Source of the DNA: Terriglobus sp. RCC_193
GTDB taxonomy: Bacteria > Acidobacteriota > Terriglobia > Terriglobales > Acidobacteriaceae
Direction: 5' to 3'
NCBI RefSeq assembly: GCF_041355105.1
Contig: NZ_JBFUPK010000002.1
Location: 1,618,037 to 1,682,036, forward strand
DNA length: 64,000 nucleotides
Below the pieces are notes generated by a model. The model was not told the origin of the DNA and searched no databases. It saw only the letters and a program-made list of their open reading frames with translations. Position numbers and translations under genes: made by a program. Positions within the stretch are counted from its first letter, which is position 1, and each line of letters starts with the position of its first letter. Positions 25,431-33,849 of the stretch are shown here, in pieces.

Positions 25431-27674
25431 ATGCTGAAGCAGATGGTTTCGCTGGTTCTGTGCGCTGTGGCGAGCTCCTCGTTGGTGGCGCAGGTTGCGG
25501 TGCGTGAAGATGCCGCAAAGAAAACATGGTTCGTAAGTGCGGGCACCATGACGTATGCCGTGGGTGTGAATGATCAGGGCATGTTGCAGTCTTTGTACTG
25601 GGGCCCGAAGCTGCCTGCGAACGCATCGCTGCCTGTGGTGAAGGCGCCGCCGGAACGGGCTTCGTTCGATCCGCAGATTTCGACCACGCCGCTGGAGTAT
25701 CCAGCGTGGGGTGAAGGGCTGTTCACGGAAGTTGCCCTGAAGGCGGACTTCAGCAATGGTGATCGTACTTCGATTCTGAAATTTGAGTCGGCGAAGACAA
25801 GCGCGGATGAGCTTGAGATTGTGCTGAAGGATGCGGCGCAGCCGCTGCGTGTCCACCTGTATTACAAGGCGTATCCCGAAGGCGTGATTGCGCGGTGGTC
25901 GCGCATTGAGAACACGGGTAAGACGCCGGTGCAACTGGAGCAGGCCGCAAGTGCTACGTGGACATTGCCGCAGTATCCCGAGACGGAGAAGTCGGCTTAC
26001 AACCTGAGCTGGTTGACGGGTATGTGGGGCGGTGAGTGGCAGTTGCATAAGGAGACGATCCAGGCGGGCGAACGCGTGCTGGAAAGCCGCAAGGGAAGCA
26101 CATCGCATCGTGCGAATCCGTGGTTTGCCATTGGACGCACGGACCAGACAACGGAAGATGCAGGGCCGGTCTGGTTTGGCGAATTGGGTTGGAGCGGAAG
26201 CTGGCGCATGACGGTGGAAGACACCAGCCTGCACACGGTGAAGGTGACGGGCGGGTTCAATCCGTTTGATTTCCATGCGACGCTGGCGGCAGGGCAGTCG
26301 ATGGAAACGCCCAAGTTTTACGCAGGTTATACCGATGGCGGACAGGGCGCAGCATCGCGTGTGCTGCATCGTTTTCAGACGGATGAGATTCTGCCGCTGC
26401 GGCAGGGAGCAGGGCAGCCGCCGAAGCCTCGCGCCATTGTCTACAACAGTTGGGAAGCCACGGAGATGAACTTCACTGACCAGATGCAGATGCAACTGGC
26501 GGAGAAGGCCGCGAAGCTGGGTGTGGAGCGCTTTGTGATTGACGATGGCTGGTTTGGCGAACGCAACGACGATCATCGTGGGCTGGGCGACTGGTATCTG
26601 AATAAACAGAAGTTTCCCAACGGACTGAAGCCACTGATTGATAAGGTGCATTCGCTGGGCATGGATTTCGGCATCTGGGTGGAACCGGAGATGGCGAACC
26701 CGAACAGCGATCTGTATCGCAAACATCCTGAGTGGGCGATGCAGATGCCGGATCGTCAGCACACGGAGCAGCGCAATCAGTTGCTGCTGAACCTTGCTCG
26801 CGAAGACGTGAAGGAATGGATGTTCGAGTGGCTGGACAAGCTGGTGAGTGAGAACGACATTGCTTACCTGAAGTGGGATTACAACCGCAACTGGAGCGAG
26901 CCGGGATGGGATACGGCTCCGGGCACGAGCGCGGCGCATCGTGATGTGGATGCGGAGAAGGCCATCAACGTGAAATATGTGCAGAACCTGTATGAGGTTC
27001 TGGATCGCCTGCGAAAGAAGCATCCGAAGCTGGAGATTGAATCGTGCAGTGGCGGCGGCGGGCGTGTTGACCTGGGCATTCTGGAACGCACCGATGAGGT
27101 GTGGACCAGCGACAACACGGATGCGCTGGACCGGCTTGATCTGCAGTATGGCTTCTCACACGCATACACGCCGCAGGTGATGGTGGCGTGGACCACGGAT
27201 GTTTCGCATCCGGAACGGCGCGGCATTCCGTTGCAGTATCGCTTTGTGGTGGCGATGCAGGGCGCGCTTGGGATTGGTAACAATCTGAACAAGTTCAGCG
27301 ATGCAGATACGGCGCTGAGTACGAAGCTGGTGTCGTTCTACAAGACGATTCGCACGACGGTGCAGCAGGGTGCGCAGTATCGTTTGCAGTCGCCGCTGGA
27401 TCGCGATGAGACGCAGATGCAGTATGTGTCGCGCGATGGTTCACAGGCTGTGCTGCTGGCGTATCTGCATTCGCAGCGGTTGCGTGTGGCGTATCCGCCG
27501 GTGCGTTTGAAGGGACTTGATCCGAATGCGATGTATCGCGTGCGTGCGCTGGATGCGGAGAAATATCGCGGAGAGCAGACGGTGAGCGGCGCGGTGCTGA
27601 TGGGAGCGGGTGTCACATTGAATCTGCGGGATGATTATGATTCGACCGCTGTGGTGTTTGAGCGTGTGAACTAA
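25431..27674 (+). CDS. exported alpha-galactosidase, GH36
   Basis: 747 residues from the ATG at 25431. A signal peptide (LVLCAVASSSLVAQ) leads to an N-terminal beta-supersandwich domain (to about residue 330), a TIM barrel and a C-terminal beta domain. GH36 signatures: FVIDDGWFGERNDDHRGLGD, GIWVEPEMANPNSDLYR, LKWDYNRNW with the nucleophile Asp483, and SCSGGGGRVDLG followed by TSDNTDALDR with the probable acid/base Asp561. It removes alpha-1,6-galactose from oligosaccharides such as raffinose or galactomannan, probably in the periplasm. There is no clear SD. Monocistronic, with a hairpin (27684-27719) after the stop. Confidence 0.93.
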   Translation: MLKQMVSLVLCAVASSSLVAQVAVREDAAKKTWFVSAGTMTYAVGVNDQGMLQSLYWGPKLPANASLPVVKAPPERASFDPQISTTPLEYPAWGEGLFTEVALKADFSNGDRTSILKFESAKTSADELEIVLKDAAQPLRVHLYYKAYPEGVIARWSRIENTGKTPVQLEQAASATWTLPQYPETEKSAYNLSWLTGMWGGEWQLHKETIQAGERVLESRKGSTSHRANPWFAIGRTDQTTEDAGPVWFGELGWSGSWRMTVEDTSLHTVKVTGGFNPFDFHATLAAGQSMETPKFYAGYTDGGQGAASRVLHRFQTDEILPLRQGAGQPPKPRAIVYNSWEATEMNFTDQMQMQLAEKAAKLGVERFVIDDGWFGERNDDHRGLGDWYLNKQKFPNGLKPLIDKVHSLGMDFGIWVEPEMANPNSDLYRKHPEWAMQMPDRQHTEQRNQLLLNLAREDVKEWMFEWLDKLVSENDIAYLKWDYNRNWSEPGWDTAPGTSAAHRDVDAEKAINVKYVQNLYEVLDRLRKKHPKLEIESCSGGGGRVDLGILERTDEVWTSDNTDALDRLDLQYGFSHAYTPQVMVAWTTDVSHPERRGIPLQYRFVVAMQGALGIGNNLNKFSDADTALSTKLVSFYKTIRTTVQQGAQYRLQSPLDRDETQMQYVSRDGSQAVLLAYLHSQRLRVAYPPVRLKGLDPNAMYRVRALDAEKYRGEQTVSGAVLMGAGVTLNLRDDYDSTAVVFERVN

Positions 27675-27683
27675 TGCGTTTGG

Positions 27684-27719
27684 TCGCGAGCGAGTCTTGT
27701 TCTTAGGATTCGCTCGCGA
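27684..27719. terminator. hairpin between convergent genes
   Basis: TCGCGAGCGA (27684-27693) pairs with TCGCTCGCGA (27710-27719), and the stem can extend by three pairs. No long T-run follows. It lies between the GH36 gene and the convergent envelope protein gene. Confidence 0.5.
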
Positions 27720-27731
27720 TCGATGTTGATC

Positions 27732-28742
27732 TTAGCGTTTGTCGCGTCCATGCAAGCGTGGCGTCAGCTTCGGCACAACAAACTCCTGCATGAGGGCGCC
27801 GAAGACTCCGAACGCTGTTCCGACGGCAGCGTTCTGCAGAGTCAATCCTGCTCCGTGGCGATCGCTGGCGGGATAGTAGAGGTTGCTGATGCCCGCAGCG
27901 GCAAAGTTTCCCAGAACATTGGAGTAATTGAATACCACCTTGTTCTCGTCGTTGCGGCAGAAGATCACGCTGGCGGCGGCGTGGCGCGTGCGCGACATCA
28001 CGGAGCCGCTTCCCTGATAGCGATAGCGCGGGTCCTGATGGAAGACCACCGGCAGAATTGCTCCGCCAAGAAATGTGCCAATGGCGCCGTCTGCAAATGC
28101 TGCGCCGTAGCGTTTCGCATAGCCGGAACCGCCCTGTCCGTACCCGCTGAATTGATCTCCGGACTGCTCAATGCCGGCAACAATTGCCGCTCCGGCAAAG
28201 GACACAGGGTCCAGCGTGGAACGCCATGCCAGGTGAAACTTCTGTCCTTTGGTCAGCGGCGCCGGATTCGCGTCGTAGATCACGTAAAAGTTCGGGATGA
28301 TGCCCAGCACGCGCTGCTTCATCTCGAAGTTCACCTGTTCCGTGGCGATTTCCTTTTCGGTAGCCGTCACGGTGACTGAAGCAAATTTTCCCTCGGGGCG
28401 TAGTTCGATCGTGTCCAGTGCTTTTTCTTCGCCCGGCAGGATTTCTCCGTTGCGCGTGTCCGCAAAGAAGCCAATTGCCGTGATGTGGAGCGTATAGGAG
28501 CCCGGGGTGATGCCGTATGCGTGGAAGATGCCGTCTTCATCTGCGAAGGCGACCGCGGTCACTCCTCCAGACAGGACCTCCACGCGCGCACCCGGCAGCA
28601 GAGCGCCGTCTCCGTCCTGCACCGTGCCCACAAGCGAAGCCTTTGCCACCATGGAAGGGGCCGGGACAGTTTCCTGTGCCATGGCACCCACTGATGCGGC
28701 ACAAAAAAAAGTCAGACCGCACAGCCACGACAAAAGGTGCAT
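27732..28742 (-). CDS. exported protein with carboxypeptidase-regulatory-like domain
   Basis: 336 residues from the ATG at 28742, chosen so that the signal peptide (LLSWLCGLTFFCAASVGAMA) is N-terminal. The frame is open to 28814 without an SD. Residues about 35-115 form a CarboxypepD_reg-like beta domain (LVGTVQDGDGALLPGARVEVL, FADEDGIFHAYGITPGSYTLHI), the type found at the start of acidobacterial TonB-dependent receptors. The C-terminal 180 residues have several glycine-rich hydrophobic stretches (SFAGAAIVAGIEQ, GTFLGGAILPVVF, GTAFGVFGALMQEFVV) that could be membrane or beta-barrel associated. Function unknown. It is too short for a TonB receptor. Confidence 0.7.
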   Translation of the reverse strand: MHLLSWLCGLTFFCAASVGAMAQETVPAPSMVAKASLVGTVQDGDGALLPGARVEVLSGGVTAVAFADEDGIFHAYGITPGSYTLHITAIGFFADTRNGEILPGEEKALDTIELRPEGKFASVTVTATEKEIATEQVNFEMKQRVLGIIPNFYVIYDANPAPLTKGQKFHLAWRSTLDPVSFAGAAIVAGIEQSGDQFSGYGQGGSGYAKRYGAAFADGAIGTFLGGAILPVVFHQDPRYRYQGSGSVMSRTRHAAASVIFCRNDENKVVFNYSNVLGNFAAAGISNLYYPASDRHGAGLTLQNAAVGTAFGVFGALMQEFVVPKLTPRLHGRDKR

Positions 28743-28857
28743 GAAGTACAAGACGGTCGGAATCGGCAGAAGTTCTTGTGGCGACACGCCATACCGCGTC
28801 ATCCTGTTCCCCATTTGGGAGAAAGACGCGAAACGTAGTGGAAATGTTGGATTGCGG

Positions 28858-30018
28858 TTAGCGGCGTTTCTTGCCAGCTTTTTCCTTCTTCTCTACCGGC
28901 TGCAGCTGGGCCTCGGCGGGTGGCTGTGTTCCCGGCGGCAGGACACGCCGCGTGAGGTTGCCTTCCAGACGGTACGTCTTGGTCACAAGCTGACCCCTGG
29001 CGACGCGGAACTGTCCATTTGCATCGGCCTGCGGCACCGGCGCGCCAGCCGCCAGCACCGTGTAGATGTAGGTGGGAGCGGGGCCCGTACCCGGGATGCG
29101 GTCATGTGCAGGCGTCCCCGGATCAGAACCAATCTTCACCGGAAAATAGCCGAGGATGTTTCTATCGCGGTTCGCCGTCTCGTAGCGATGCCGCTTCAGA
29201 TTCCAGGAGTAGACGCGAACCTGGTTGAAGTCGTAGGGCAAGCCTGCCTCATACGGACTGGTTACGGTCACGTACTGTGGAACCTCTTTGCTGACGCCTT
29301 CAATCTCCGGATCGATCACCTTGTTGATGATGTATGCGCCCACAATGCGCTGACCCTCCGCATAACGCGAGATGGCCTCCGGCACATCGGTATTGAGCAG
29401 GCCGCTGGTCATCCAACCCGTGTGATTCTTCGCATCGCGCACCAGCCACCAGTCCTGCATGGGCGGCTTCAGCACTTCGCCTTCCTTTATCTGGATGCCT
29501 TTGGCACGAGCCATGCTTTCCACGGTCTGCCCCGGCGGCAGGGGTTTCTGAATGGAGGCACGCTGCAACAGTTTGAGCTTGTCGCCGTCTGCCAGGCGAT
29601 AAAAACGATCTGTCTGAATGCCCGGCGCAATGTGCAGGTACACATCGTCGCTAACCGTGCCCGTGGCAACGACTGCATCGTTCTCGTGGTCTTTCTGAAG
29701 CTGCTCGAACGCGTCTGCAATTTTTTCTGTGGCGACGGCGCGCTCGTCAATCCAGCCAATCTCTCCGTTGTCTGTCTTCACACGATAGAAGCGGCGATTC
29801 TGTTCCAGAATCTCCAGTCGCTGGCCGTTGACCACGTTCCCGGTGCGGTTGGATACGGCGGCGATGCGATCGCGCAGGAAGGTTCCCTTGGCTGTCACGT
29901 AGACGTAGTGCGTCAGTACCTTCGGCTTGAAATGGTTGCAGCCGGAGACCAGCGAGACCGCCGATCCCAGGGCAAGAACACACGCAAATCGGGCCGAAAA
30001 TGGAGACAATCGCAACAT
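28858..30018 (-). CDS. SH3-domain lipoprotein
   Basis: 386 residues from the ATG at 30018, giving a lipoprotein signal (FACVLALGSAVSLVSGCNH). Starts at 30042 and 30087 are alternatives. Two bacterial SH3-like segments can be seen: VNGQRLEILEQNRRFYRVKTDNGEIGWI (about residues 70-100) and a second around DWWLVRDAKNHTGWM. The middle holds PQYVTVTSPYEAGLPYDFNQVRVYSWN. The C-terminus is rich in Lys, Glu and Pro. It is probably anchored in the outer membrane and binds peptidoglycan or glycan. The family is common in Acidobacteria but has no known role. It may be co-transcribed with the beta-propeller lipoprotein 77 bp upstream. Confidence 0.72.
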   Translation of the reverse strand: MLRLSPFSARFACVLALGSAVSLVSGCNHFKPKVLTHYVYVTAKGTFLRDRIAAVSNRTGNVVNGQRLEILEQNRRFYRVKTDNGEIGWIDERAVATEKIADAFEQLQKDHENDAVVATGTVSDDVYLHIAPGIQTDRFYRLADGDKLKLLQRASIQKPLPPGQTVESMARAKGIQIKEGEVLKPPMQDWWLVRDAKNHTGWMTSGLLNTDVPEAISRYAEGQRIVGAYIINKVIDPEIEGVSKEVPQYVTVTSPYEAGLPYDFNQVRVYSWNLKRHRYETANRDRNILGYFPVKIGSDPGTPAHDRIPGTGPAPTYIYTVLAAGAPVPQADANGQFRVARGQLVTKTYRLEGNLTRRVLPPGTQPPAEAQLQPVEKKEKAGKKRR

Positions 30019-30095
30019 CCGCACTGAACCTGAGGATAGCATCGGGACGTGAACGAATCGTTCGAGCGAACCACGTCTGAGGCGCAAGGCAACCT

Positions 30096-31226
30096 TTAGT
30101 GCGAAAGCGCAACAATGCTGGCGTTCGTTCCCGTTGACGACGTCGCGACGGAGTTCAGCTTGCCCGCCGTGGTGCTGTCAAAGCTATACAGCGTAACATC
30201 CGGTGATCCGGAGTACGCTGCCGCGGCGATGTACTTGCCCGTGGAATCCGCTCCCAGCGACGTTACGGCTACACCGGACGCAAACGGCGATCCGCTGATG
30301 GCCGTCAACTTTGCATTCGCGTCAATTGACCAGCCGGAGATGGTGTTGTCGCCGCGGTTCGCCACATAGACATATTTGCTGGTGTTATCCAGCACAACCG
30401 AGTACGGCTGTGTGCCGGCGGTATAGCTCTGCGAGGTGGTCGGTGTGAGGATTCCAGCGGACGTGATCGTGTTCACCACCAGTCCAGGATTGGTGCCGCT
30501 GCGTGCTTCGTACAGGTAGCTGCCGGTACTGTCGATGGCGATGGCGTTATCACTGGTGAGGTTGGGTGGCTTGGTCTGTGTCAGGTACTGCAGCGCGCCG
30601 GTCGACGTATTGAAGCTGAAGAACAACTCGCCTGCCGTTCCCATCGCTGCAATAACAAATCCCCCCGACGGCGCAATGCGAAGCTGCTTGGGCACTACCG
30701 TTCCCGTTACCGTAAAGCCGAGTCCGCCGTTCGGCCCAATGGTTAGCGTGCCATCGCTGTTAATGCTGAACAGATCCAGTGCATTGCCACTGCCATCCAG
30801 CACGATGAGCCACTTGCCATCCGGCGAGGTCTGCATATCTGCGCAGTTTGCGTTGACGAGAGCGTTGCCACTGTTCATTGAACTCAGCGTGCCGTCGCTG
30901 CCAATCGTAAAGCCGAAGATCTGCGACACAGTTCCTATCCACAGATATTTGTTGTCGCGGCTGACAGTGAGCGCCGTGGGCGTAAAGCTGAAGTTCAGAG
31001 GAGAGCCACTCAATGTGGACAGCGTTCCGGTGGAAGAAATGCCCAATCCCGATACCGAATTCGCGCCCTGATTCGCTACGAAAAGATAATTCCCGGATGT
31101 CGTGCCGCCGCCGCTATTGCCACCGCCCGAATTGCCATTCTCCGGCGTGAAGAACTTGCCGGTGCCGCAACCACTCAAGAGCAACAGGCCAGACAACAAG
31201 GGGACAGCGCGACGAAACGGAAGCAT
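30096..31226 (-). CDS. lactonase-like beta-propeller lipoprotein
   Basis: 376 residues from the ATG at 31226, with AGGAG 11 bases upstream. Lipobox LLLLSGC. A Gly/Ser/Asn-rich linker (about residues 30-45) is followed by seven or so YVTN/lactonase-type blades, each with a pattern such as LFVANQGANSVSG, KYLWIGTVSQIFGF, KWLIVLDGSG, SYLYEARSGT, KYVYVANRGDNTISGWSI. These resemble the 6-phosphogluconolactonase fold but occur here as surface lipoproteins, with enzymatic activity unproven. Related lipoproteins lie at 35816, 37190 and 47083. Confidence 0.8.
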   Translation of the reverse strand: MLPFRRAVPLLSGLLLLSGCGTGKFFTPENGNSGGGNSGGGTTSGNYLFVANQGANSVSGLGISSTGTLSTLSGSPLNFSFTPTALTVSRDNKYLWIGTVSQIFGFTIGSDGTLSSMNSGNALVNANCADMQTSPDGKWLIVLDGSGNALDLFSINSDGTLTIGPNGGLGFTVTGTVVPKQLRIAPSGGFVIAAMGTAGELFFSFNTSTGALQYLTQTKPPNLTSDNAIAIDSTGSYLYEARSGTNPGLVVNTITSAGILTPTTSQSYTAGTQPYSVVLDNTSKYVYVANRGDNTISGWSIDANAKLTAISGSPFASGVAVTSLGADSTGKYIAAAAYSGSPDVTLYSFDSTTAGKLNSVATSSTGTNASIVALSH

Positions 31227-31301
31227 GAAAAAAACCACTCCTGACAGCAGGGAAAGTCAATCCATTGGACGCAACGGAGAAGGAATCGCGCAGGAAAATC
31301 T

Positions 31302-31733
31302 TTAATTTGGCCGAGCCTGACAGTCAGGGCAGACGCCGATCACGTCGATGGAAACGCGTTCCACCAGGAAGCCGCCGGGCATCGCCGTCTGCAAAAGAGG
31401 TGCACCAAACTCGCCGTCCGGCAGGTCCGTTACTTTGCGGCATACGGAGCACACCATGTGATGGTGCGGTACATCGTTCATTTCCACACGCAGGGTGCCG
31501 TGGTGTATGGAAAGCTCGCGAAAGACGCCGCTTTCCACGAAAAGATGAATGTTCTTGTACACCGTTGCCAGTGAAATGGAGGGAATGCGCTGCTTCACCG
31601 CCTCAAAGACCTCTTCCGGCGATGGGTGGCCATACATACTCTGCATCGTCTCGTACAGCACCTGCCGCTGATGCGTCACCGCAATCCCGTGGCGGGCGCA
31701 GAGTTCGCGGAAGGATCGGAGAGTCTCAGGCAT
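31302..31733 (-). CDS. Fur/PerR-family metalloregulator
   Basis: 143 residues from the ATG at 31733. The longer frame to 32153 is antisense to the DUF2203 gene. N-terminal winged helix: TVYKNIHLFVESGVF is the recognition region. Metal motifs: HPSPEEVF (His36), HHHMVCSVC (His90-92, Cys95, Cys98) and CPDC (Cys135, Cys138), so the structural zinc four-Cys site is present. The residue that is Asp85 in B. subtilis PerR is Glu84 here, as in Fur and Zur, so peroxide sensing cannot be assumed. A promoter (31744-31772) ends only a few bases before the start, so the mRNA may have almost no leader. Divergent from DUF2203. Confidence 0.88.
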   Translation of the reverse strand: MPETLRSFRELCARHGIAVTHQRQVLYETMQSMYGHPSPEEVFEAVKQRIPSISLATVYKNIHLFVESGVFRELSIHHGTLRVEMNDVPHHHMVCSVCRKVTDLPDGEFGAPLLQTAMPGGFLVERVSIDVIGVCPDCQARPN

Positions 31734-31743
31734 ATCACCATTT

Positions 31744-31772
31744 AGTAGAAATCCCCCAACTGGCAGTGTCAA
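31744..31772 (-). promoter_or_regulatory. promoter of the Fur/PerR-like gene
   Basis: On the minus strand TTGACA (31772-31767), 17-nt spacer, TCTACT (31749-31744). The expected transcription start is about 31737, only about 4 nt from the ATG, which implies a nearly leaderless message. Confidence 0.4.
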
Positions 31773-31911
31773 GACAGATACCCGGCCACCACCCGTATGA
31801 ATTTCCCCCATCCGACATGCAGATGCGCATAGGATGAAACTCCCTTGGTTGAACTCGCGCCCCATGCACCGTATGCTTGCGCGAAGCACCTCTGCGGAGA
31901 GGAGAAACCCC

Positions 31912-32340
31912 ATGCGTACCTTTACCCTTCCCGAAGCACAAACGCTGCTTCCTGTGCTGGATTCTCTGCTGCAACGCGCGCAGGAGGCAGCCTCTGTGGC
32001 CACCGTGCGCGAAAATGCGCTGGCGGGACTGTCCCAGGCCATCTTCCTCTCCGGGGGCCTGCATGTGGATCTGCAGGAAGTGTCCCGCATCAAGGCCGAA
32101 CACGCCGCCGCCGTCACCCAGGCCAAGGACACATTGGCAGAGATTGAAGCCATTGGCGTGGAGGTCCGCGACCTGGCCAGTGGCCTGCTCGAATTTCCGT
32201 TTCAACTGGGAGACGAGGTTGTGATGCTGTGCTGGCTGCAGGGCGAAAAGAACATTACCCAGTGGCACGCCGTTGAAGCCGGATGGGACGAACGCAAACC
32301 GCTGGATGAACGTTTCACCCGCGGCGACAAACTCCAATAG
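31912..32340 (+). CDS. DUF2203 family protein
   Basis: 142 residues from the ATG at 31912, with the SD GAGGAGAAA. DUF2203 signatures: RTFTLPEAQTLLPVLDSLLQRAQ at the N-terminus, then GLHVDLQEVSRIK, the IEAIGVEVRDLASGLLEFPF block and CWLQGEKNITQWHAVEAGWDERKPL. It is a small cytoplasmic helical protein of unknown function, widespread in Acidobacteria, Chloroflexi and Firmicutes. It sits between the Fur-like regulator and the Tat genes. The SD-supported start drops about 26 unlikely residues from the longest frame. Confidence 0.88.
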   Translation: MRTFTLPEAQTLLPVLDSLLQRAQEAASVATVRENALAGLSQAIFLSGGLHVDLQEVSRIKAEHAAAVTQAKDTLAEIEAIGVEVRDLASGLLEFPFQLGDEVVMLCWLQGEKNITQWHAVEAGWDERKPLDERFTRGDKLQ

Positions 32341-32456
32341 TCGAAAATCTCGCACCCTCAAATCAGCGAAGCTTCTACTACAACGCTTCGCGAGAGGCCA
32401 AAACCCTCTCTCTAACTCCCCGGCAGACCTTCCAACTTGTTATCCTTACAGTCACG

Positions 32457-32939
32457 ATGCCCAGCTTTCAGGACTCCGTTGTCATCTTCATTCTGGCCCT
32501 CATCCTGGTGGGTCCGAAGAACCTGCCCAAACTGGCGCGCCAGCTTGGCAAATTGATGGCTGAGTTCCGCCGCGCCTCCAACGAATTCCGCATGCAGATG
32601 GAAGACGAACTCCGCGTGGAAGAGCAGAAGGAACACGAGGCAAAGGTGGCCGCGCTCGCCGGTCCTGTCTCGGAGACACCTGCCGGCGAAACCACCACGG
32701 AAGGCACCGAAGCTATCGCCACCGAAGCCACGCCCATTGCAGAAGCAGGATCGCTCAAAATGATGCCGCCCTCCACCGGTCTGCCCGTGGAATCAGCCAG
32801 CTATTCCACGCCGGACTTCGCCACAGCCGAGCATCAGGAGATCACCTCTGAGGCTGGCATCAGCAGCGAAGAACCCCGCAAAGAGATCCATGAACTTGTC
32901 CCGGCCGACACTGAAGCCGACCACCGACACAACGACTGA
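32457..32939 (+). CDS. twin-arginine translocase TatA/TatB subunit
   Basis: 160 residues. A short N-terminal membrane helix (DSVVIFILALILVGPKNLPKLARQLG) carries the Gly-Pro hinge and leads into an amphipathic helix (LMAEFRRASNEFRMQMEDEL), the TatA/B fold. An acidic, Ala/Glu/Thr-rich tail of about 95 residues follows and is disordered. The length and the GPKNLPKL hinge lean toward TatB, but a single subunit may serve both roles. With tatC 17 bp downstream it forms the Tat translocase, which could export the RR-signal proteins at 11514, 21140 and 40940. No SD is evident before the ATG. Confidence 0.88.
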   Translation: MPSFQDSVVIFILALILVGPKNLPKLARQLGKLMAEFRRASNEFRMQMEDELRVEEQKEHEAKVAALAGPVSETPAGETTTEGTEAIATEATPIAEAGSLKMMPPSTGLPVESASYSTPDFATAEHQEITSEAGISSEEPRKEIHELVPADTEADHRHND

Positions 32940-32956
32940 TACGTAAGAAAGACGGA

Positions 32957-33736
32957 ATGTCCGACCCGATCGAAAAAGCCCGCGAAGCCTTACATGACCG
33001 CGCCGAACTCCCCGGCATGAGCCTGATGGAGCACCTCACCGAGCTCCGTTCCCGACTCATCCATTCCGTCGTTGCGCTGCTCATCTGCTTCGCCATCGCA
33101 TACATCTTCCATGAGAAGCTGTTCGGCATCATTACGCATCCCATCGATTCGCTGCACTACGAACTGAATTACACGCATCCCACCGATCCGCTGAACCTGT
33201 ACCTGAAGACTTCGCTTTATGGTGGAGCGATCATTGCAGCGCCTTACATCCTCTATCAGCTCTGGCTGTTCATCTCGCCGGGCATGTATCAGAACGAAAA
33301 GAAGTACGTGATCCCGTTCATGGCTGCTACCGTCACGCTGTTCTTTGGCGGAGCATGGTTCGGCTATCACTGGGTGCTGCCTTCCGCGTTGAAGATCCTC
33401 ATCGGCGACTTTGGCCATCGCTTTCATCCCATCATTACGCTTGAGGATTACAACAACTTCTTCCTCTCGATCATCTTTGGCCTGGGCATCACCTTTGAAC
33501 TGCCCATCGTCATCTTTTTCCTGGCAATCTTCGGCATTGTCGATGGCAAGTTCCTTATCCGCCATGCGCGCTACGCCATCCTGATCATCTTTGTCATCGC
33601 GGCCATCATCTGCCCGCTGCCGGATGCACTGAGCATGACGCTTTTCGCCTCACCCATGCTGGTGCTCTACGCGCTCAGCATCGGCGTAGCCTTCCTTGTG
33701 GCGCCCAGGAAGAAAGAGCTGACGGCAGGCAAGTAA
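32957..33736 (+). CDS. tatC: twin-arginine translocase TatC
   Basis: 259 residues, the multi-spanning receptor of the Tat pathway. The conserved N-terminal block LMEHLTELRSRLIHS, the Glu-containing membrane helices (VVALLICFAIAYIFH, YLKTSLYGGAIIAAPYILYQLWLFISPGMYQNEKKY), FELPIVIFFLAIFGIV and the C-terminal PDALSMTLFASPMLVLYALSIGVAFLV are all present. Downstream of tatA/B in one operon that ends at a strong terminator. Confidence 0.96.
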   Translation: MSDPIEKAREALHDRAELPGMSLMEHLTELRSRLIHSVVALLICFAIAYIFHEKLFGIITHPIDSLHYELNYTHPTDPLNLYLKTSLYGGAIIAAPYILYQLWLFISPGMYQNEKKYVIPFMAATVTLFFGGAWFGYHWVLPSALKILIGDFGHRFHPIITLEDYNNFFLSIIFGLGITFELPIVIFFLAIFGIVDGKFLIRHARYAILIIFVIAAIICPLPDALSMTLFASPMLVLYALSIGVAFLVAPRKKELTAGK

Positions 33737-33750
33737 TCTCCGTCAATGAA

Positions 33751-33794
33751 AAGACTGCCCCGTTCGTGACATCGTGAACGGGGCAGTCTTTTGT
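33751..33794 (+). terminator. terminator after tatC
   Basis: AAGACTGCCCCGTTC (33751-33765) pairs perfectly with GAACGGGGCAGTCTT (33776-33790) across a 10-nt loop and is followed by TTG. A 15-bp stem, strong. Confidence 0.88.
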
Positions 33795-33849
33795 AATCTG
33801 TGGGCTGAATTCGCTGACTCGCTCCAAAAGCATTAGCATCAAACTACCG

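Noticed and set aside
25383-27023. 546-codon frame antisense to the alpha-galactosidase
   Set aside because: Composition (His, Arg, Leu, Gln) is typical of reverse-strand reading; GH36 motifs are clear on the other strand.
28507-30027. 506-codon plus-strand frame across two envelope protein genes
   Set aside because: Spans the antisense of two genes with clear lipoprotein or signal sequences and has no start signal.
31302-32153. 283-residue version of the Fur-like protein
   Set aside because: The extra N-terminal 140 residues are antisense to the DUF2203 gene and its SD; the Fur fold begins at the ATG at 31733.
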